From positions 8,494,001 through 8,558,000 of the forward strand of contig JBITNC010000001.1 of assembly GCA_050084985.1 (NCBI GenBank): a DNA stretch of 64,000 bases, given 5' to 3'. Made by a program: the position numbers and the translations under genes. The notes beneath the pieces were generated by a model, which had not been told where the DNA came from, ran no database searches, and saw only the letters and a program-made list of their open reading frames with translations. Source of the DNA: Nageia nagi. Lineage: Eukaryota; Pinophyta. Below, one piece after another: positions 9,900 through 20,899 of the stretch. Position 1 is the first letter of the stretch. Each line of letters starts with the position of its first letter.

Positions 9900-12402
9900 A
9901 ATTATTTTTTACTTGACTAGGGGCCACTTCCTATCTAATTCCATTGTGAACCATAATAATATTCACCAAATTTATTCCATATCCTTATGATTTACTTTGT
10001 AACAATTATCCTCTTGATAAAATCGATTATTTATCCAACTCCTTATTTTTACTTTAATTTTTGGTAATTAATTTCCCCAAAGATCCTTTGAAAGTTTTCT
10101 ATTTAAGAGGTCAATACCCAAGTAAGTAATAGGAAGCGATATTCGATGAACATTTAGAATATTGATGATAACTAACATTCTTTTATTTGAAATATGAAAT
10201 AAGATAATCATATACCTTTACTTTTTGTGAATTATCCTAAGGCTACATCAAATACTATTAAAGCATACTTTAAACTAGTAATCTCTACATTGAACTTCCC
10301 CCAAAAGAGTGGTATGATCCATAAAATGAAGACAAGTTAGAGTTAGTGATCCCATTGTACATGAAAAACCTTTAAAACTACCTTTACATTTTCATTTAGA
10401 GTGAAATAAACCTAAACCTTTTGCTAAACTGGTGGATAGGTAGGAAGAAATTTTGTCTCCCTATTTGGTACCTCTAGTTAGTTTTAAGAGGATCAAAGAG
10501 GCTCATTAATCAAGATAAAAAAATTTATTGATTACACTACTATCTTGAATCCATGTAATTCTTCCTTATTTAAATGTGAATTACCAAATAATCCTATAGA
10601 GAAAATTCTAATCCACCCTATTATAAGATTTGGATAGGTCCAAAAATATAAATAAAGAATGGATTGAATTTGAGAAGCCACAAAGTGGATAACTTCTTAA
10701 GATATCACAATTTGATCCAAGATCTATCTATATCCTACAAAACCCCCTTTCTTAGATGAGATCACCAATTTTAGAAGAGGTTTGACTCTTTCAACTTGGA
10801 TCTTACTTATAATCTTTTATAATTAAATATATAAAATTATGTATGCTTTAATACAAGACAAGAATCAACTTTTAGCATCTTAGAAAAGAGAGTAATGGAA
10901 GTGTTTATTAAGAACTCTCAACATTCCCTTCAACATTATTGATTCTTCTACCAATTTAAAATGCCCCCCATTTAATATATCTGAAAAGGGTTGTGTAATT
11001 TATTAGAAAAATTATTCAAACATACGATTTCACCTTTCTTCGTGGAAAAGATCGTTCTCTTTGAATTTTCCATGGACTTTGACTTTGTCAATTTTTAATT
11101 GTTATCTTCTAAAATTAACTTGGGGTTAGGTAATAGGATTCCTTGTTGAGCCTATTCATATAATTGAACTTTCAAGAAGAATGAAGAGAAATCATCAATT
11201 GCTATAGACGCTATATTTTCCTAGAGTGGATTCGAAGTTATTGATTATTTCATAGTGATAAAATTTAATTTGAAGAGTGATGATGGACTCTTTTGTGGAA
11301 GAAGGTAGTATTTATATCTACCTCCTTTAACCACTTCATCATAGATTTTTGCTTCCAAAGAATCTCTTCTCAATTCTCCTATTCTTTTAAGTCTTTCTAG
11401 ATAGCTTGAGATCCTAATTGATGTACTCCTTTAATTGACCATCCACTCTTATCTTCTTATTCGTATCCTTCAAAGCTAACTTTATTTATTATCTCACTAC
11501 TATCACATCTGCAAATTCATTCAAATTACAAGACTTGATTTTATTTTTGAGGAAGTAAAGCTTTTTATAAATATAATACATATCTTTACCATGGGCTAGG
11601 CGTTCCTCCTGCCATTAGGGGAACGAGGCTTGGAAATAGTCATCTCGAAGCTATATTAATTGAAATCAAAATAAAGCAAATATTTTAATTAGTTTTAGTA
11701 CCTCTAGAGAAATGGACTAATGATTCAATCCCACCCCAATCAAAATTCATGATTTTAAGATGAATTCATTGAGAAACATCTATTGATGAACTAAAAAATG
11801 ATCTAAACTTTTCATTTTTTGAGTTATAACCCTTGGTTAAATATTCCATATTATCATTATCCCATTATTTAGTGGGATACCTATTGAATTTAAATGAGTC
11901 ATATAATATCTCATAAGTTCTAAGATTAGGTCTAAATTCCTTATCCCTCTTATCTTCTCATTTAGATAAAGAACATAGTTTAAGTCCTTACCTAAAATGG
12001 CTCTATGATCACTAAAACTATTAATCAAGGATTCAATAACTTTATATTATAGTTTGTTGACATTAAAGGGAAGACCCTAAAATATTTTGATAAATAAAAA
12101 ATTTATACCTATTTATATCCATATACTAGCACAACTCAATATGTCCATGGCTCTTATTGACAAGTGAATAAAAATATCATATGAACTTCATTGATATCTC
12201 AACCCTCTTAAAGATATATGGCATATATAGAGAGGTGTTCATTCATTGAAAGTAATCTAATTTAATTATTCTCATTTGACATTTGACTCTTTATTTATTA
12301 AAGGAATGCCATGTTAGGTTAGTGCATATTAATAAATCCTTTAATAACATTTTTATGAGGCCTATTGTTAAGGCCTTTCACATTATATGATAACAACTTC
12401 AT
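9900..12402 (-). pseudogene. LINE ORF2 remnant (endonuclease-reverse transcriptase)
   Basis: The frame opens at ATG 12402-12400 with MKLLSYNVKGLNN, the usual start of a plant L1 apurinic-type endonuclease. Further endonuclease pieces follow at 12028-11837 and LDHFLV...ISLE near 11800-11705. At about 11370-11290 the linker motif WKQKSMMKWLKEVDINTTFFH is clear in one frame. Reverse transcriptase follows: KKGGFVGYR near 10750-10725, LDLSKSYNRVDWNF near 10650-10600, a degenerate catalytic box FMDHT near 10330 where FADDT is usual, YLGIDLL near 10125 and KIRSW near 10035. ORF2 nicks target DNA and copies the RNA back into the genome. Many stops, at least two frame changes and the lost Asp pair make this copy inactive. 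Confidence 0.75.
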
Positions 12403-13849
12403 TTGGAAAGGTTTGAGAAATAAGCTACTAAATTTTCATATGATTGGTCTAAACCCATTAATCCCTTTTCATTCTAAGTTTCTCTTTGTTAAATTTCCCA
12501 TATAACTTTTGATTGATATCCATTCTCATTTTTTTTTTAACATTTGACTATTATGTAGCCCTAGACTATTTATAGATTTTACTTTATATGATTCAATTCC
12601 TTCATAGTAATTTCTTCATAATTTTGAGAAATAAGATTATTAAACATATCTAGAGCCTTTATAGATTAAATGTTTACTAACCAAGATTATTTATCGTCTC
12701 CTACTTTGATCTATCCTCTAGGATATTGAATATATTCAATTAAATTCCTATAGCCACTATTGAGATTCCTAGTTGAAACTATAAATAATGATCAATCTAT
12801 GATGAAAGTGGATTAAATATATCCTTAGATACATGTTGGTCATGAATACCTTCAATAATGATTGCATTTGCTTGCTTTTGGCTTAAGCTTGACTAAGAGA
12901 TTTAAGCTTCACTTCCTTGATGAGGGTATTGAGTATGGTATGGAAGGGTTGTTGTTAATGATCTTTTGTGAGCATATATGTAAAGCTATAATGAGAATTT
13001 GTATATGATGAAGAAACCAATATAGTATTTTTTATAATAAGGATAAATCATATTACTAAAAAGCGGTTAGGGGTTTTGTCCAAACCTCAAAAAAGTCGAT
13101 CACAAAATGGTTTCCAAAATTGGAAATCGCTACCCAGCTAAACCTGGTGGTAGCTAACATAATTTGCAATAAAAACTACTAACAAATAAGTTCACATGAT
13201 ATTTAACTATAACATGTTGGTAGCCCCTATACAACCTACTCTACATATTTCATTATTAAAAAAAAATATCAAACTGTAGTCGAAATGCATCTGAGTTACA
13301 ACTAGGATGTAGCCCAACTACCATTTTATTGCTAGAATATTTTGATCCAAAAATCCTTTATTCAGCCCAAAGGTGGGTTGAGATTTGTTGATATGATGTA
13401 GAGTTCATTACTTTCTATTCGCTATATCCTATTTAGTGAGTTTATCTCTAGTCTATCCTTGGGTAGGTCTCCTCATATGTGCTTGTCCAATATTTGTCAT
13501 CTTTCTATAATTTATTATATATATTTTTTAGAACTCCTTTATCTTGGTCTTCTTCTTGTTGTGTTGTTGTTGCTTAACTATCTGCATTCTTTGCTTTTTT
13601 ATGACCCTACTAATTCTTTCTCCTTCTTCCCCTCCCATGACTTCCATATTTATTATCTCATTTTCTAAAATTTTTGATTCGTAATATGTTTTTTCTTTAT
13701 CTTTTCCTTATAAAATCAACACTACTACATAGGGGTTTATTATGGTTGTTTACTTCTGCTGGACTTCCTTTGGAGTTGATTATTATTTTTTATGTAGTTC
13801 ATTTTATCTGCATTTCGATTGTATTCTTCTAATTTTTCCATTTTTTATT

Positions 13850-14640
13850 TTTGAACTGATTTCCACCCTTGTAAGTGTTCTTGTTTTTGTTGAGTCTTCT
13901 TTTCCTACTTTTTTTTTTCTCTCCTTTCTTCATCCCTCCTCTTCTTTTATAGGTAGTCCTTTGCATAATGCTTAGAACTTTTATAAATTTCATATTGTAT
14001 TGGTAAGTTTTCAAACATGATTGGTTGCATCCATTTTCTTCCATCTTTAGTTTTTAATTTTATCTCCTTCTTTAAAGGTTTGGAAATATCTAAATTGACC
14101 ACAAATATTGCATCTGTAAACTTAAGTTTCAATCTTATTGCTTACTCAATTGTGATAAAGGATTCAATTGCTTTCGCAATTTTGACTATTACACATGGAT
14201 GCCAACATGATGGATGAAGTTTGGCTAGTGAGACCCATGATGGAATGAGACTAAAATTTTCAATTTCAAAAGAGAAAATTTTCTCCCATCACTTGATGAC
14301 TAATCTTTTCTTCCCAAGGAACCATAGACCCATCTCTATCACTTTTTGCAGGTCTTCCTTGAATTGGAATTTGAATAATAGGAATTCTTTTAGAAGTGTA
14401 TACTGACCATTTTGTACACCATCTTACTTGCATTCAATTTTGAATCATATCTAGAGGGGATCGTACCCCAACAAAGCAACCAACAAGGGATGATTTTAGC
14501 CCTTCCTCTTCCTTCTTTGTTATACTTTTAGGGATTAATATACTAACCTCATCTTCAACAAATTTTGGTTCCAATACCATCTTGATTGCTTCATCTATGA
14601 ATGATTTTTCCTGTATCAACATGCTTTTCCATTCTTTAGG
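13850..14640 (-). pseudogene. LINE ORF1 remnant (DUF4283-type with zinc knuckle)
   Basis: The minus strand reads LKSSLVGCFVGVRSPLDMI at 14500-14440, then, after a frame change, a FKFQFKEDL...MGLWFLGKKRLVIK segment near 14380-14300, WVSLAKLHPSCWHP near 14240-14190, and LKLKFTDAIFVVNLDISKPL from 14132. The last part ends in FENLPIQYEIYKSSKHYAKD, a zinc knuckle with cysteines changed to tyrosine. This order matches the RNA-binding ORF1 protein of plant L1 elements, which packages the element RNA. The copy is disrupted. Plus-strand frames at 13742-14217 are shadows of it. Confidence 0.7.
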
Positions 14641-14700
14641 GGGCTTCAGTTTAAGTCACAATCTTGATTTGTTCATTGCATTTTGAACATCGTTCGACTG

Positions 14701-15265
14701 TATTTTGGCAAAATTATGGCTTTGTTAAGTTGTAATTTGCTTAGTAACATCCTCTTGTGCTTTTAAAACAATTTTCCTTTGCTTTTGTTACTCCTTGCTC
14801 GCGCTTCTGTTACACTTCACTTGCATCTATCCTTTTTGCACTTCAAGAGTTGGTTCAATATAGTATTTTCTTTGAAAAAAATTGTTATAATTATTCTTGA
14901 AATTGTTAATATGGTCTCTTATTCCCTATAAACCCTCCATGGAACTAGACCTTTATTTTGCCTTTTCCAATTACTTATCTTTTGAATCTATGGGATAAAC
15001 CTTAAGTATAATATTATATTTAATAGATGTGAAGTTTATTTCAATAAACTTGACTTTTTAATACCCATCAATTATTCAATTTGAAAAACAATATTGAAAT
15101 ATCTTAAACCCAAAAAAAAATCATATGATTGATCAATATACTATCCAAATTTTAATAATATTAAAGAATTTAGGTGTGAAAAACAAAGAAAGAAAAGAAA
15201 TATAAATTGAAAAGAATTAATGTTAATTTATTTAATAGGTGATTCATGAAAACCACTTCTTTAAA
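14701..15265. other. Unassigned sequence upstream of the LINE
   Basis: No gene is seen. The left part may be the LINE 5' untranslated region; the right part is A/T-rich with poly-A runs. Confidence 0.4.
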
Positions 15266-15269
15266 ATAT

Positions 15270-16025
15270 GTTAGAATGACATGTTTTATAATTATTTAGT
15301 ATCTTACTTTTAAATATTTGAAATGTAAAAAAAATATATATAAAACATTGAAATGACCTATATAAGTATTTTTTATCTTAATTTAAATTATTCAAAATGT
15401 AATAAAATAAAAATATAAGATATATTAAAATGATCTCTTTCACACTTAAAAATATATCTTACTTTTAAATATTCAAAACTATAGCAATATAAAAAGTATA
15501 AGATATGCTATAATAATAATTATGTCATATCTTACTTTTTACATTTTAAAAGAACAAATAATATGGGAAATGTGAGAATGATCTATTTTACAACTATTTT
15601 GTATATTACTTTTAAATATTCAAAGTCTAACATAATAAAATGTTAGAGTGACATATTGAATGATTATTATATTTCTTATTTTTAAATAATTAAAATGTAA
15701 CATAATAAGATGCTAGAATGATTTGTTTTACAATTATTTTGTATCTTATTTTTACATATTTAAAATATAACATAATAAGATGTTAGAATAATCTTTTTAT
15801 AATTATTGGTGTCTTACTTTACAATATTTAAAATGTAACAAAATAAAAAAAATAAGATACGTTAAAATGATATATTTTAGAAATATTTCATATCTTACTT
15901 TCAAAATATTCATAAGTACAACAAAATTAAAAATACATTTTATATTAGAGTGATCTTTTTTACAATTATTTTGTATCTTATTTTACAATATTCAAAATGT
16001 AACAAAATTAAAATTAAAATGTAAA
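15270..16025 (+). repeat. Tandem array, about ten units of 68-83 bp
   Basis: A unit built as TACAATTATTTTGTATCTTA, a CTTTTAAATATTCAAAATG stretch, an AACAAAATAAAA stretch and AAGATRYRTTARAATGA repeats throughout. Its core ATCTTA (or a one-base variant) falls at about 15301, 15375, 15456, 15529, 15603, 15671, 15743, 15811, 15892 and 15975, so the spacing is 68-83 bp. The sequence before the TATCTTA core and the AAGATA later in the unit are complementary, so several units can fold into a hairpin. Copies have diverged, which argues that the array is old. It ends about 650 bp before the ProDH start codon. Confidence 0.8.
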
Positions 16026-16440
16026 TGGTAATTGACACCTTGTGACACCTCATGCATCTTCTTTGATGTTGATGAAGTCTATCCATTTTTTTTAGTAGTT
16101 CCTAAAAAATGCTTTTACCCATTGATTATAACATTTGAATCTAGCAACTTGAATTCAAATCCTAAAGAGAATATATATACATAATGATAAAAAAATATAA
16201 TTACATACACTATGAAAAACAAATGAACCCCACCAATATAAAAAAAAAAGTACATGAGATTCACTTAGTTATAAAAAAAGACAATTTTGAAATGAATAAA
16301 TGAAATAAAACATTTTAATTACATCCGCGAGACCCTATCATGGTGGCCTCGAGAACGGCCTTTTCTCAAAAACGTTTGGAATCCAGCGTGGCATAGGACG
16401 CATCTCCCTTAGGGTACATGTGGAGCCAGCCTGGTCGGAT
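16026..16440. other. Spacer between the tandem array and the ProDH promoter
   Basis: The left part is A/T-rich. From about 16322 the composition changes to GC-raised, CpG-containing sequence that continues into the gene, which probably marks the edge of the unmethylated ProDH region. Confidence 0.5.
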
Positions 16441-16678
16441 GACCCTAAAACCCTTGCCACGTCATAACTTTATCTTTTTTATTAGTTGTCACTAAGGATA
16501 TTCCACGTCAGGCTCAATTGGTTACCACGTATCACATCCGCCTCCATGATGTTTCGGTGAACTTTTTCTCCGTATAATGGGGTGGGGAACGCGAGGATTT
16601 CCATAGCAATTTGCCTGTGAATTTGGATTCCTATTTGCAACTAGCGGGATTCGAACACACAAGGGTTTCAGAGGTGTC
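16441..16678 (+). promoter_or_regulatory. ProDH promoter and 5' leader
   Basis: Three ACGT cores lie close together: GCCACGTCA (ACGT at 16459-16462), CCACGTCA (16505-16508) and ACCACGTATC (16527-16530). The first two are hybrid C/G-box sites of the type bound by plant bZIP factors, and S-group bZIPs are known to activate ProDH in Arabidopsis. An inverted CCAAT motif is at 16517-16521. A TATAAT stretch at 16573-16578, about 100 bp before the ATG, is the best TATA candidate. I saw no ACTCAT proline-response motif in either orientation between 16300 and 16680. The transcription start is not determined. Confidence 0.55.
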
Positions 16679-18827
16679 ATGGCATGGCGATCAGTGCTGA
16701 ACAAAACCAGAAACAATAATTTGTCTGCTTTCTTTCCCAATAGATTCGAGTTCTCCGGTTCGAATCTCTGTAAGGGTGGTGATTTTTGGAAATCTAGTTT
16801 CTCGAAAGGTGGCGCTTTTTACAATTTGGGTGGAGGAATCGAGGTTTCTTGCTCGAATCCTGGCAAGAGAAGAAGCTTTTCCGAATTTTCCAATTTCCGT
16901 TGCCTCACTTCTTCCTCGACTCCTCTGGAATCTGCCCCCCGGGCTCCCACGGCATCCGCTCCTATTTTGGAGCACTGCATCGAGGCCGTCGTGCCGGAAA
17001 ACACCGGGACTCTCCAGATCGAAAATGGGGAGATTCTCTATTCCGGAATGAGCTCCAAAGAACTGCTTTCCACGCTTTGCAATCTCTATCTTGTTGCGCA
17101 TGAGCCTTTGGTTGATCTCAGCATCAAGGTACTCAAGTCTTCTCTCATGAAATATGCGGCCTTTCGATACCCTGTTCTTGAGGCTGTGAAACAGACGGCA
17201 TACTCACACTTCTGCGCGGGAGAAGATGTGAAAGAGGCCTCCACCACACTGAAGCGCATGTGGGAATTGGGGCTGCAAGGGATTTTAGACTACAGTCTCG
17301 AGGACGCCACCGACAATGCCTGCTGTGACAAAAACCTTCAGGAATTCCTCAACACCGTGCAGACCACGCTTCAGCTTCCCGCAGGATCGGTAAGCCGAAA
17401 ATAATTCCTTAACTTTACTGGTGCTTGATAACATTGAAAGATCTCTTTATAACGAGGTTTTTTTCCTAATATATTTCGGTTAAATATGTCTTCCTAAGAC
17501 ATTTCTAAATGTTCTGTATCAGGTTAACTTCAACACTTTTCTTAAGCATATCTTGGCATTTAATAGTTTTTACAGTTTTATTGCAGAACTAGCAAAGAAG
17601 CTTCTGGATGTTCTGTTTTAAATGAATCCTACATGCATTTTTTGCACAGCATTAAATTCTTGGAATTTAATTGAAGGTTAAGGAAATTGTTGTGCTTATT
17701 TTCCAGGTGAGCTTTGCATGCGTGAAGATCACGGCTCTGTGTCCTCTTCCCCTGCTCGAAAGAGTTAGCGACCTGCTAAGATGGCGGCATCGCCATCCCG
17801 ACTACAGTCTCCCTTGGCTGCAAGAAACTTTGCCCATTCTCGCAGAAACTAGCCCTATCTATCATACTCCTTCGCCCCCTGTCCCATTGACGGACCTCGA
17901 GGAAAAGGACCTCCGCCTCGCAGAGCAGAGACTGCGGACATTATGCAAGTCCTGCGAAGATAATTCCCTACCTCTGCTAATCGATGCGGAATACACATCG
18001 GTTCAGCCGGCCATAGATTATTTCACATACTCCGCCACTCTAGAATTCAACAGGTATGCGGAACCCCTGGTTTACGGCACCATCCAGGCCTACCTTAAAG
18101 ATGCACTGCCTCGTCTGCAGCTGGTGTCCGATGAGGCAACGCGGAGAGGGGTCCAGATCGGACTGAAGCTGGTACGTGGCGCCTACATCACCAGGGAGTC
18201 CGCGCTGGCTGCTTCGTTGGGTGCTGAGTCACCAATCCACTCTTCTATACAAGACACGCACCGCTGCTATGACGGATGCGCAGCATTCATGATGGCCAAG
18301 GCCGCCATGGCAGAGGGTTCCGTGGTCCTCGCCACCCATAACTTCGATTCCAGTGAGTTGACTCTCAAAACACAAACCTATTCTCCTTCATTTTCCTCAA
18401 ATCACCCATTTAACTGAATTTTTTAATATTTTGCTTGTGGTTGCAGGCAAGGCTGCAACGGCGAAGGCGGAGCAGTTGAACATAAGGAAGGGGAATGACA
18501 GAGTGCAGTTTGCGCAGCTGAAGGGAATGGCAGACAGCCTGTCATTGGGGTTGGTGCAAGCGGGCTTCCTAGTCAGCAAATATCTTCCCTTTGGCCCAGT
18601 GGAGCATGTGATGCCTTATCTCATCAGAAGGGCTGAAGAGAACCGAGGGCTGTTATCTACCACAAGAGCAGATCGCCAGCTTATCAGGTTTAAAGAAGAA
18701 AGAAAAAATCAGTAAATTCATATAACTGTACCATAAATCTTCTTCCAGTAAAATTCTCATTATGTTAATTTTTGGTTGCAGGAGTGAACTGAACAGGAGG
18801 CTGCAAGCTGTCATCATGCAGGCCTGA
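16679..18827 (+). CDS. ProDH: Proline dehydrogenase, mitochondrial (four exons)
   Basis: This FAD enzyme oxidises L-proline to pyrroline-5-carboxylate at the inner mitochondrial membrane, the first step of proline breakdown, passing electrons to ubiquinone. Exons are 16679-17389, 17707-18352, 18447-18687 and 18782-18827; introns of 317, 94 and 94 bp all begin GT and end AG, and the joined frame is 1644 nt (547 residues). The N-terminus is rich in Arg, Asn and Ser with few acids, as in a mitochondrial presequence. The barrel follows: LIDAE (Asp330), an YGTIQAYL segment (360-367), KLVRGAY (391-397), ATHN (446-449), then KYLPFGP and PYLIRRAEENRG, where Tyr498, Tyr510, Arg513 and Arg514 align in spacing with the substrate-binding residues of bacterial PutA. 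The known plant enzyme is about 500 residues, so the N-terminal region is somewhat long. Exon GC is far above the surroundings and no stop or frameshift is seen, so the gene looks intact. The fourth exon is short; without it the frame would run into intron 3 and stop after nine codons. Confidence 0.93.
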
Positions 18828-19030
18828 GATGAAGGAACTGAGAATTGTCACCCAGGAATTATGGATATATTATGTTATTGTGCACTCGGCTGTACTGGGA
18901 AGGTCTACATCTTTGGGAAAACATTGCTTCAGCTTCCTTAACTGTTCTCCTCGTAGAAGATGATAAAGTTCCTTTGTACATATCTATTTCTTGTTAATAC
19001 ATATAAATATGTATACATCAGAGTTTTTAA
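18828..19030 (+). other. ProDH 3' untranslated region (approximate)
   Basis: Non-coding sequence follows the TGA stop. A/T-rich candidates for a plant polyadenylation signal (AATACATATAAATA) occur at about 18997-19010. The true cleavage site is not visible from sequence alone. Confidence 0.5.
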
Positions 19031-20600
19031 ATCTCTATTGATGTTTCTTCAATTGTGGGTGTGGGAATTGGATGAAGTTTGAGCTATTGTAGCAGAAAGA
19101 CATGGTTCAAAAAAATCTATTATTGGTTTGTGGATGGCTTTAAAACTGGTTCAATTCATTTTTGTATTCATTGTTTAAAGCAATTGACTCTGGAAAATGC
19201 AATTGTTAGCCAATTTATTTCTTTAGTGGTTTCGAAATTCCAAAGAGGTTTTATGAGAGATAGTGAGAAAGGGTGAGAAGTAGAGATGTACATAAACTCG
19301 TGTAGTATATAAACGTGAAAGTAGGACAGTCTTATTGAGGGTACCGATTATCAAGGAATCTTTTAGAGAACACAATTCCTTCCCAGAGCTTTTTATGCTC
19401 TTTCTATTGCATCTTTAAAATAGAAAGAAATTATATTAATGTTCAAGGGTGAAAGAAAATGATCAATGGAACTGGAGACTACATGAATGTTGAAGTGTAA
19501 GGCAAGCTCGAAGTGGTTAAACACAAAGCTTATGTTAATAAAATAAAAATACAAAGGAGAAAGAGGAAGAAGAAGAGAAGGAGCTAAGAAAGATATCTTA
19601 AACTATGCTGCAAGGGAGGGAAGCTCCTTAGACTCCAAAGTCTTATGTAAATTGCTCCTAGTAATCAGGTCCATGCCACCTAGAATGGTGTGGAGAAAGG
19701 ATGTGGTCTGGAGAGTCCCCTGTGGCTGGTTGGGTGAGGGTTGTGTAAGGACAATCATGGGGGGGGGTCGTCAAGTGGCAGATATAAGGAGAGTGCAGAA
19801 AGCCAGAAGGAAAAAAATTGAAATAGTGCATTGAACAAGTAGGATGGCCAGCACAAGGGTAGACAACTGGGATAGGTAGACAGATTGAATCTAATCTGGC
19901 CAACATGCTTTCAAAGATGTGCCTGAAGAACATTTGGGGAAGAAGAAGAGGGCAACTAGTCATCTAAGGTCAGTTTCTTATTAGCATCATGAAGTTGGCG
20001 ATGTTGGAAATTTCTTATCAGTTGTTTGTGTTCATCGTAAGTTCCACATTGTCTCTATGTTAGGCTGCCAAAGGAGGTGACAGCTGAAGACAGCAATGAT
20101 GTTCTGCAATGCCATGCCAGTTTAAAGAATGTATTCGAAGAAAAAAAACTAGCAAAGAATCCATGATGTCAATATGAGCAATCCAATAATGCAATCGTTA
20201 CTGGAGCTAGAACCTAATTTTTAATTTTATAAGTAAAAAGCTCCTTTAAGAGTAACGATATCAACAATTAAGTAAAGGTTCTTTAAGAATATCAGGAAGT
20301 AAACTTATGACTTCTATCATTAATGGTGAGAGCCATGACATAGTTGTTGATGGTAGCCATCTGATGATCCATTTAGCAGTTGGTGCAATTGAATTAGGAT
20401 TAGCAATCACCATCATGCTCTCTCCCAGCACAGGTGCAGTCACATATGTAGCTGTGTTGGAATTGCTTGTCTTATTCTCCACCAAGGAAGGGATTAGGTC
20501 AAGACGATGGGAAGCAAATGTGCTTGCTAAGTTCTGAAACTCGGAGTCTGCCAATTACTCACCAGAGGGTTTTGTTAAGTTGAATCAGGGGAATATTCAC
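19031..20600. other. Unassigned region, partly GC-raised
   Basis: Composition is mixed, with a purine-rich part at 19550-19830 and a run of eight or so G at 19758-19766. Both strands carry moderate frames (19658-19963 and 20261-20554 on -, 20307-20537 on +). None matches a family I know, and open frames on both strands argue against any single one being real. A transposon remnant or low-copy intergenic DNA is equally possible. Confidence 0.4.
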
Positions 20601-20779
20601 CATTCTGCCAAGTAATCACTAGACTAGTCGTGCCTTCTATCATCTGTTCTATGGGCATCATTCCCGTTTAGCCAGTGCAGCCTTTTTAATTATTTATTAA
20701 CTATTTGATCATTTGTTTTTTGTCCAATCCATAAATTTGCTGTCTTGAAGCTCTGCCAAGGGCCTAAAGTTGTCAATAA

Positions 20780-20880
20780 AAGATTTAAGGAGAGAGGAGA
20801 CACAACATTGATAAGAAGTGCGTAAAAGATACAAGGAGAGGAGAGAAGCAAATAATATTGATGAGAAGTGCTGCTGTGTT
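20780..20880 (+). repeat. Short tandem duplication, period about 50 bp
   Basis: Two units read AGAT, AAGGAGAG, then AATATTGATGAGAAGTGC or CATTGATAAGAAGTGC, in the same order. The first starts near 20781 and the second near 20828. Confidence 0.55.
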
Positions 20881-20899
20881 AAAGTGGCTAAAGTGAGAT

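Larger units (their letters stand above)
9650..14700 (-). mobile_element. Decayed L1-type LINE retrotransposon
   Basis: Reading the minus strand from right to left gives the plant L1 order: ORF1 with a nucleic-acid-binding domain and zinc knuckle (about 14640-13850), then ORF2 with endonuclease (from 12402), a linker and reverse transcriptase (to about 9900). All parts are broken by stops and frameshifts. Boundaries are approximate because neither a target duplication nor a clear poly-A tail was found. The interval 13850-12403 carries no recognisable domain and should hold the ORF1 C-terminus and the inter-ORF spacer. Confidence 0.75.

Noticed and set aside
13060-13230. Imperfect inverted repeat around GCTACCCAGCTAAACC as a transposon end
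   Set aside because: Arms are short and mismatched, with no second end and no target duplication.
13459-14217. Plus-strand frames of 61-77 residues
   Set aside because: The minus strand here reads as LINE ORF1; the plus frames are Phe/Leu-rich shadows.
16691-17103. Four overlapping frames on both strands within ProDH exon 1
   Set aside because: They are open because the exon is GC-rich; the ProDH frame explains the region and none of the others has a recognisable domain.
16679-17404. Unspliced 241-residue frame as a complete short protein
   Set aside because: Frame runs past a GT splice donor at 17390 into an intron; the joined four-exon reading matches proline dehydrogenase throughout.
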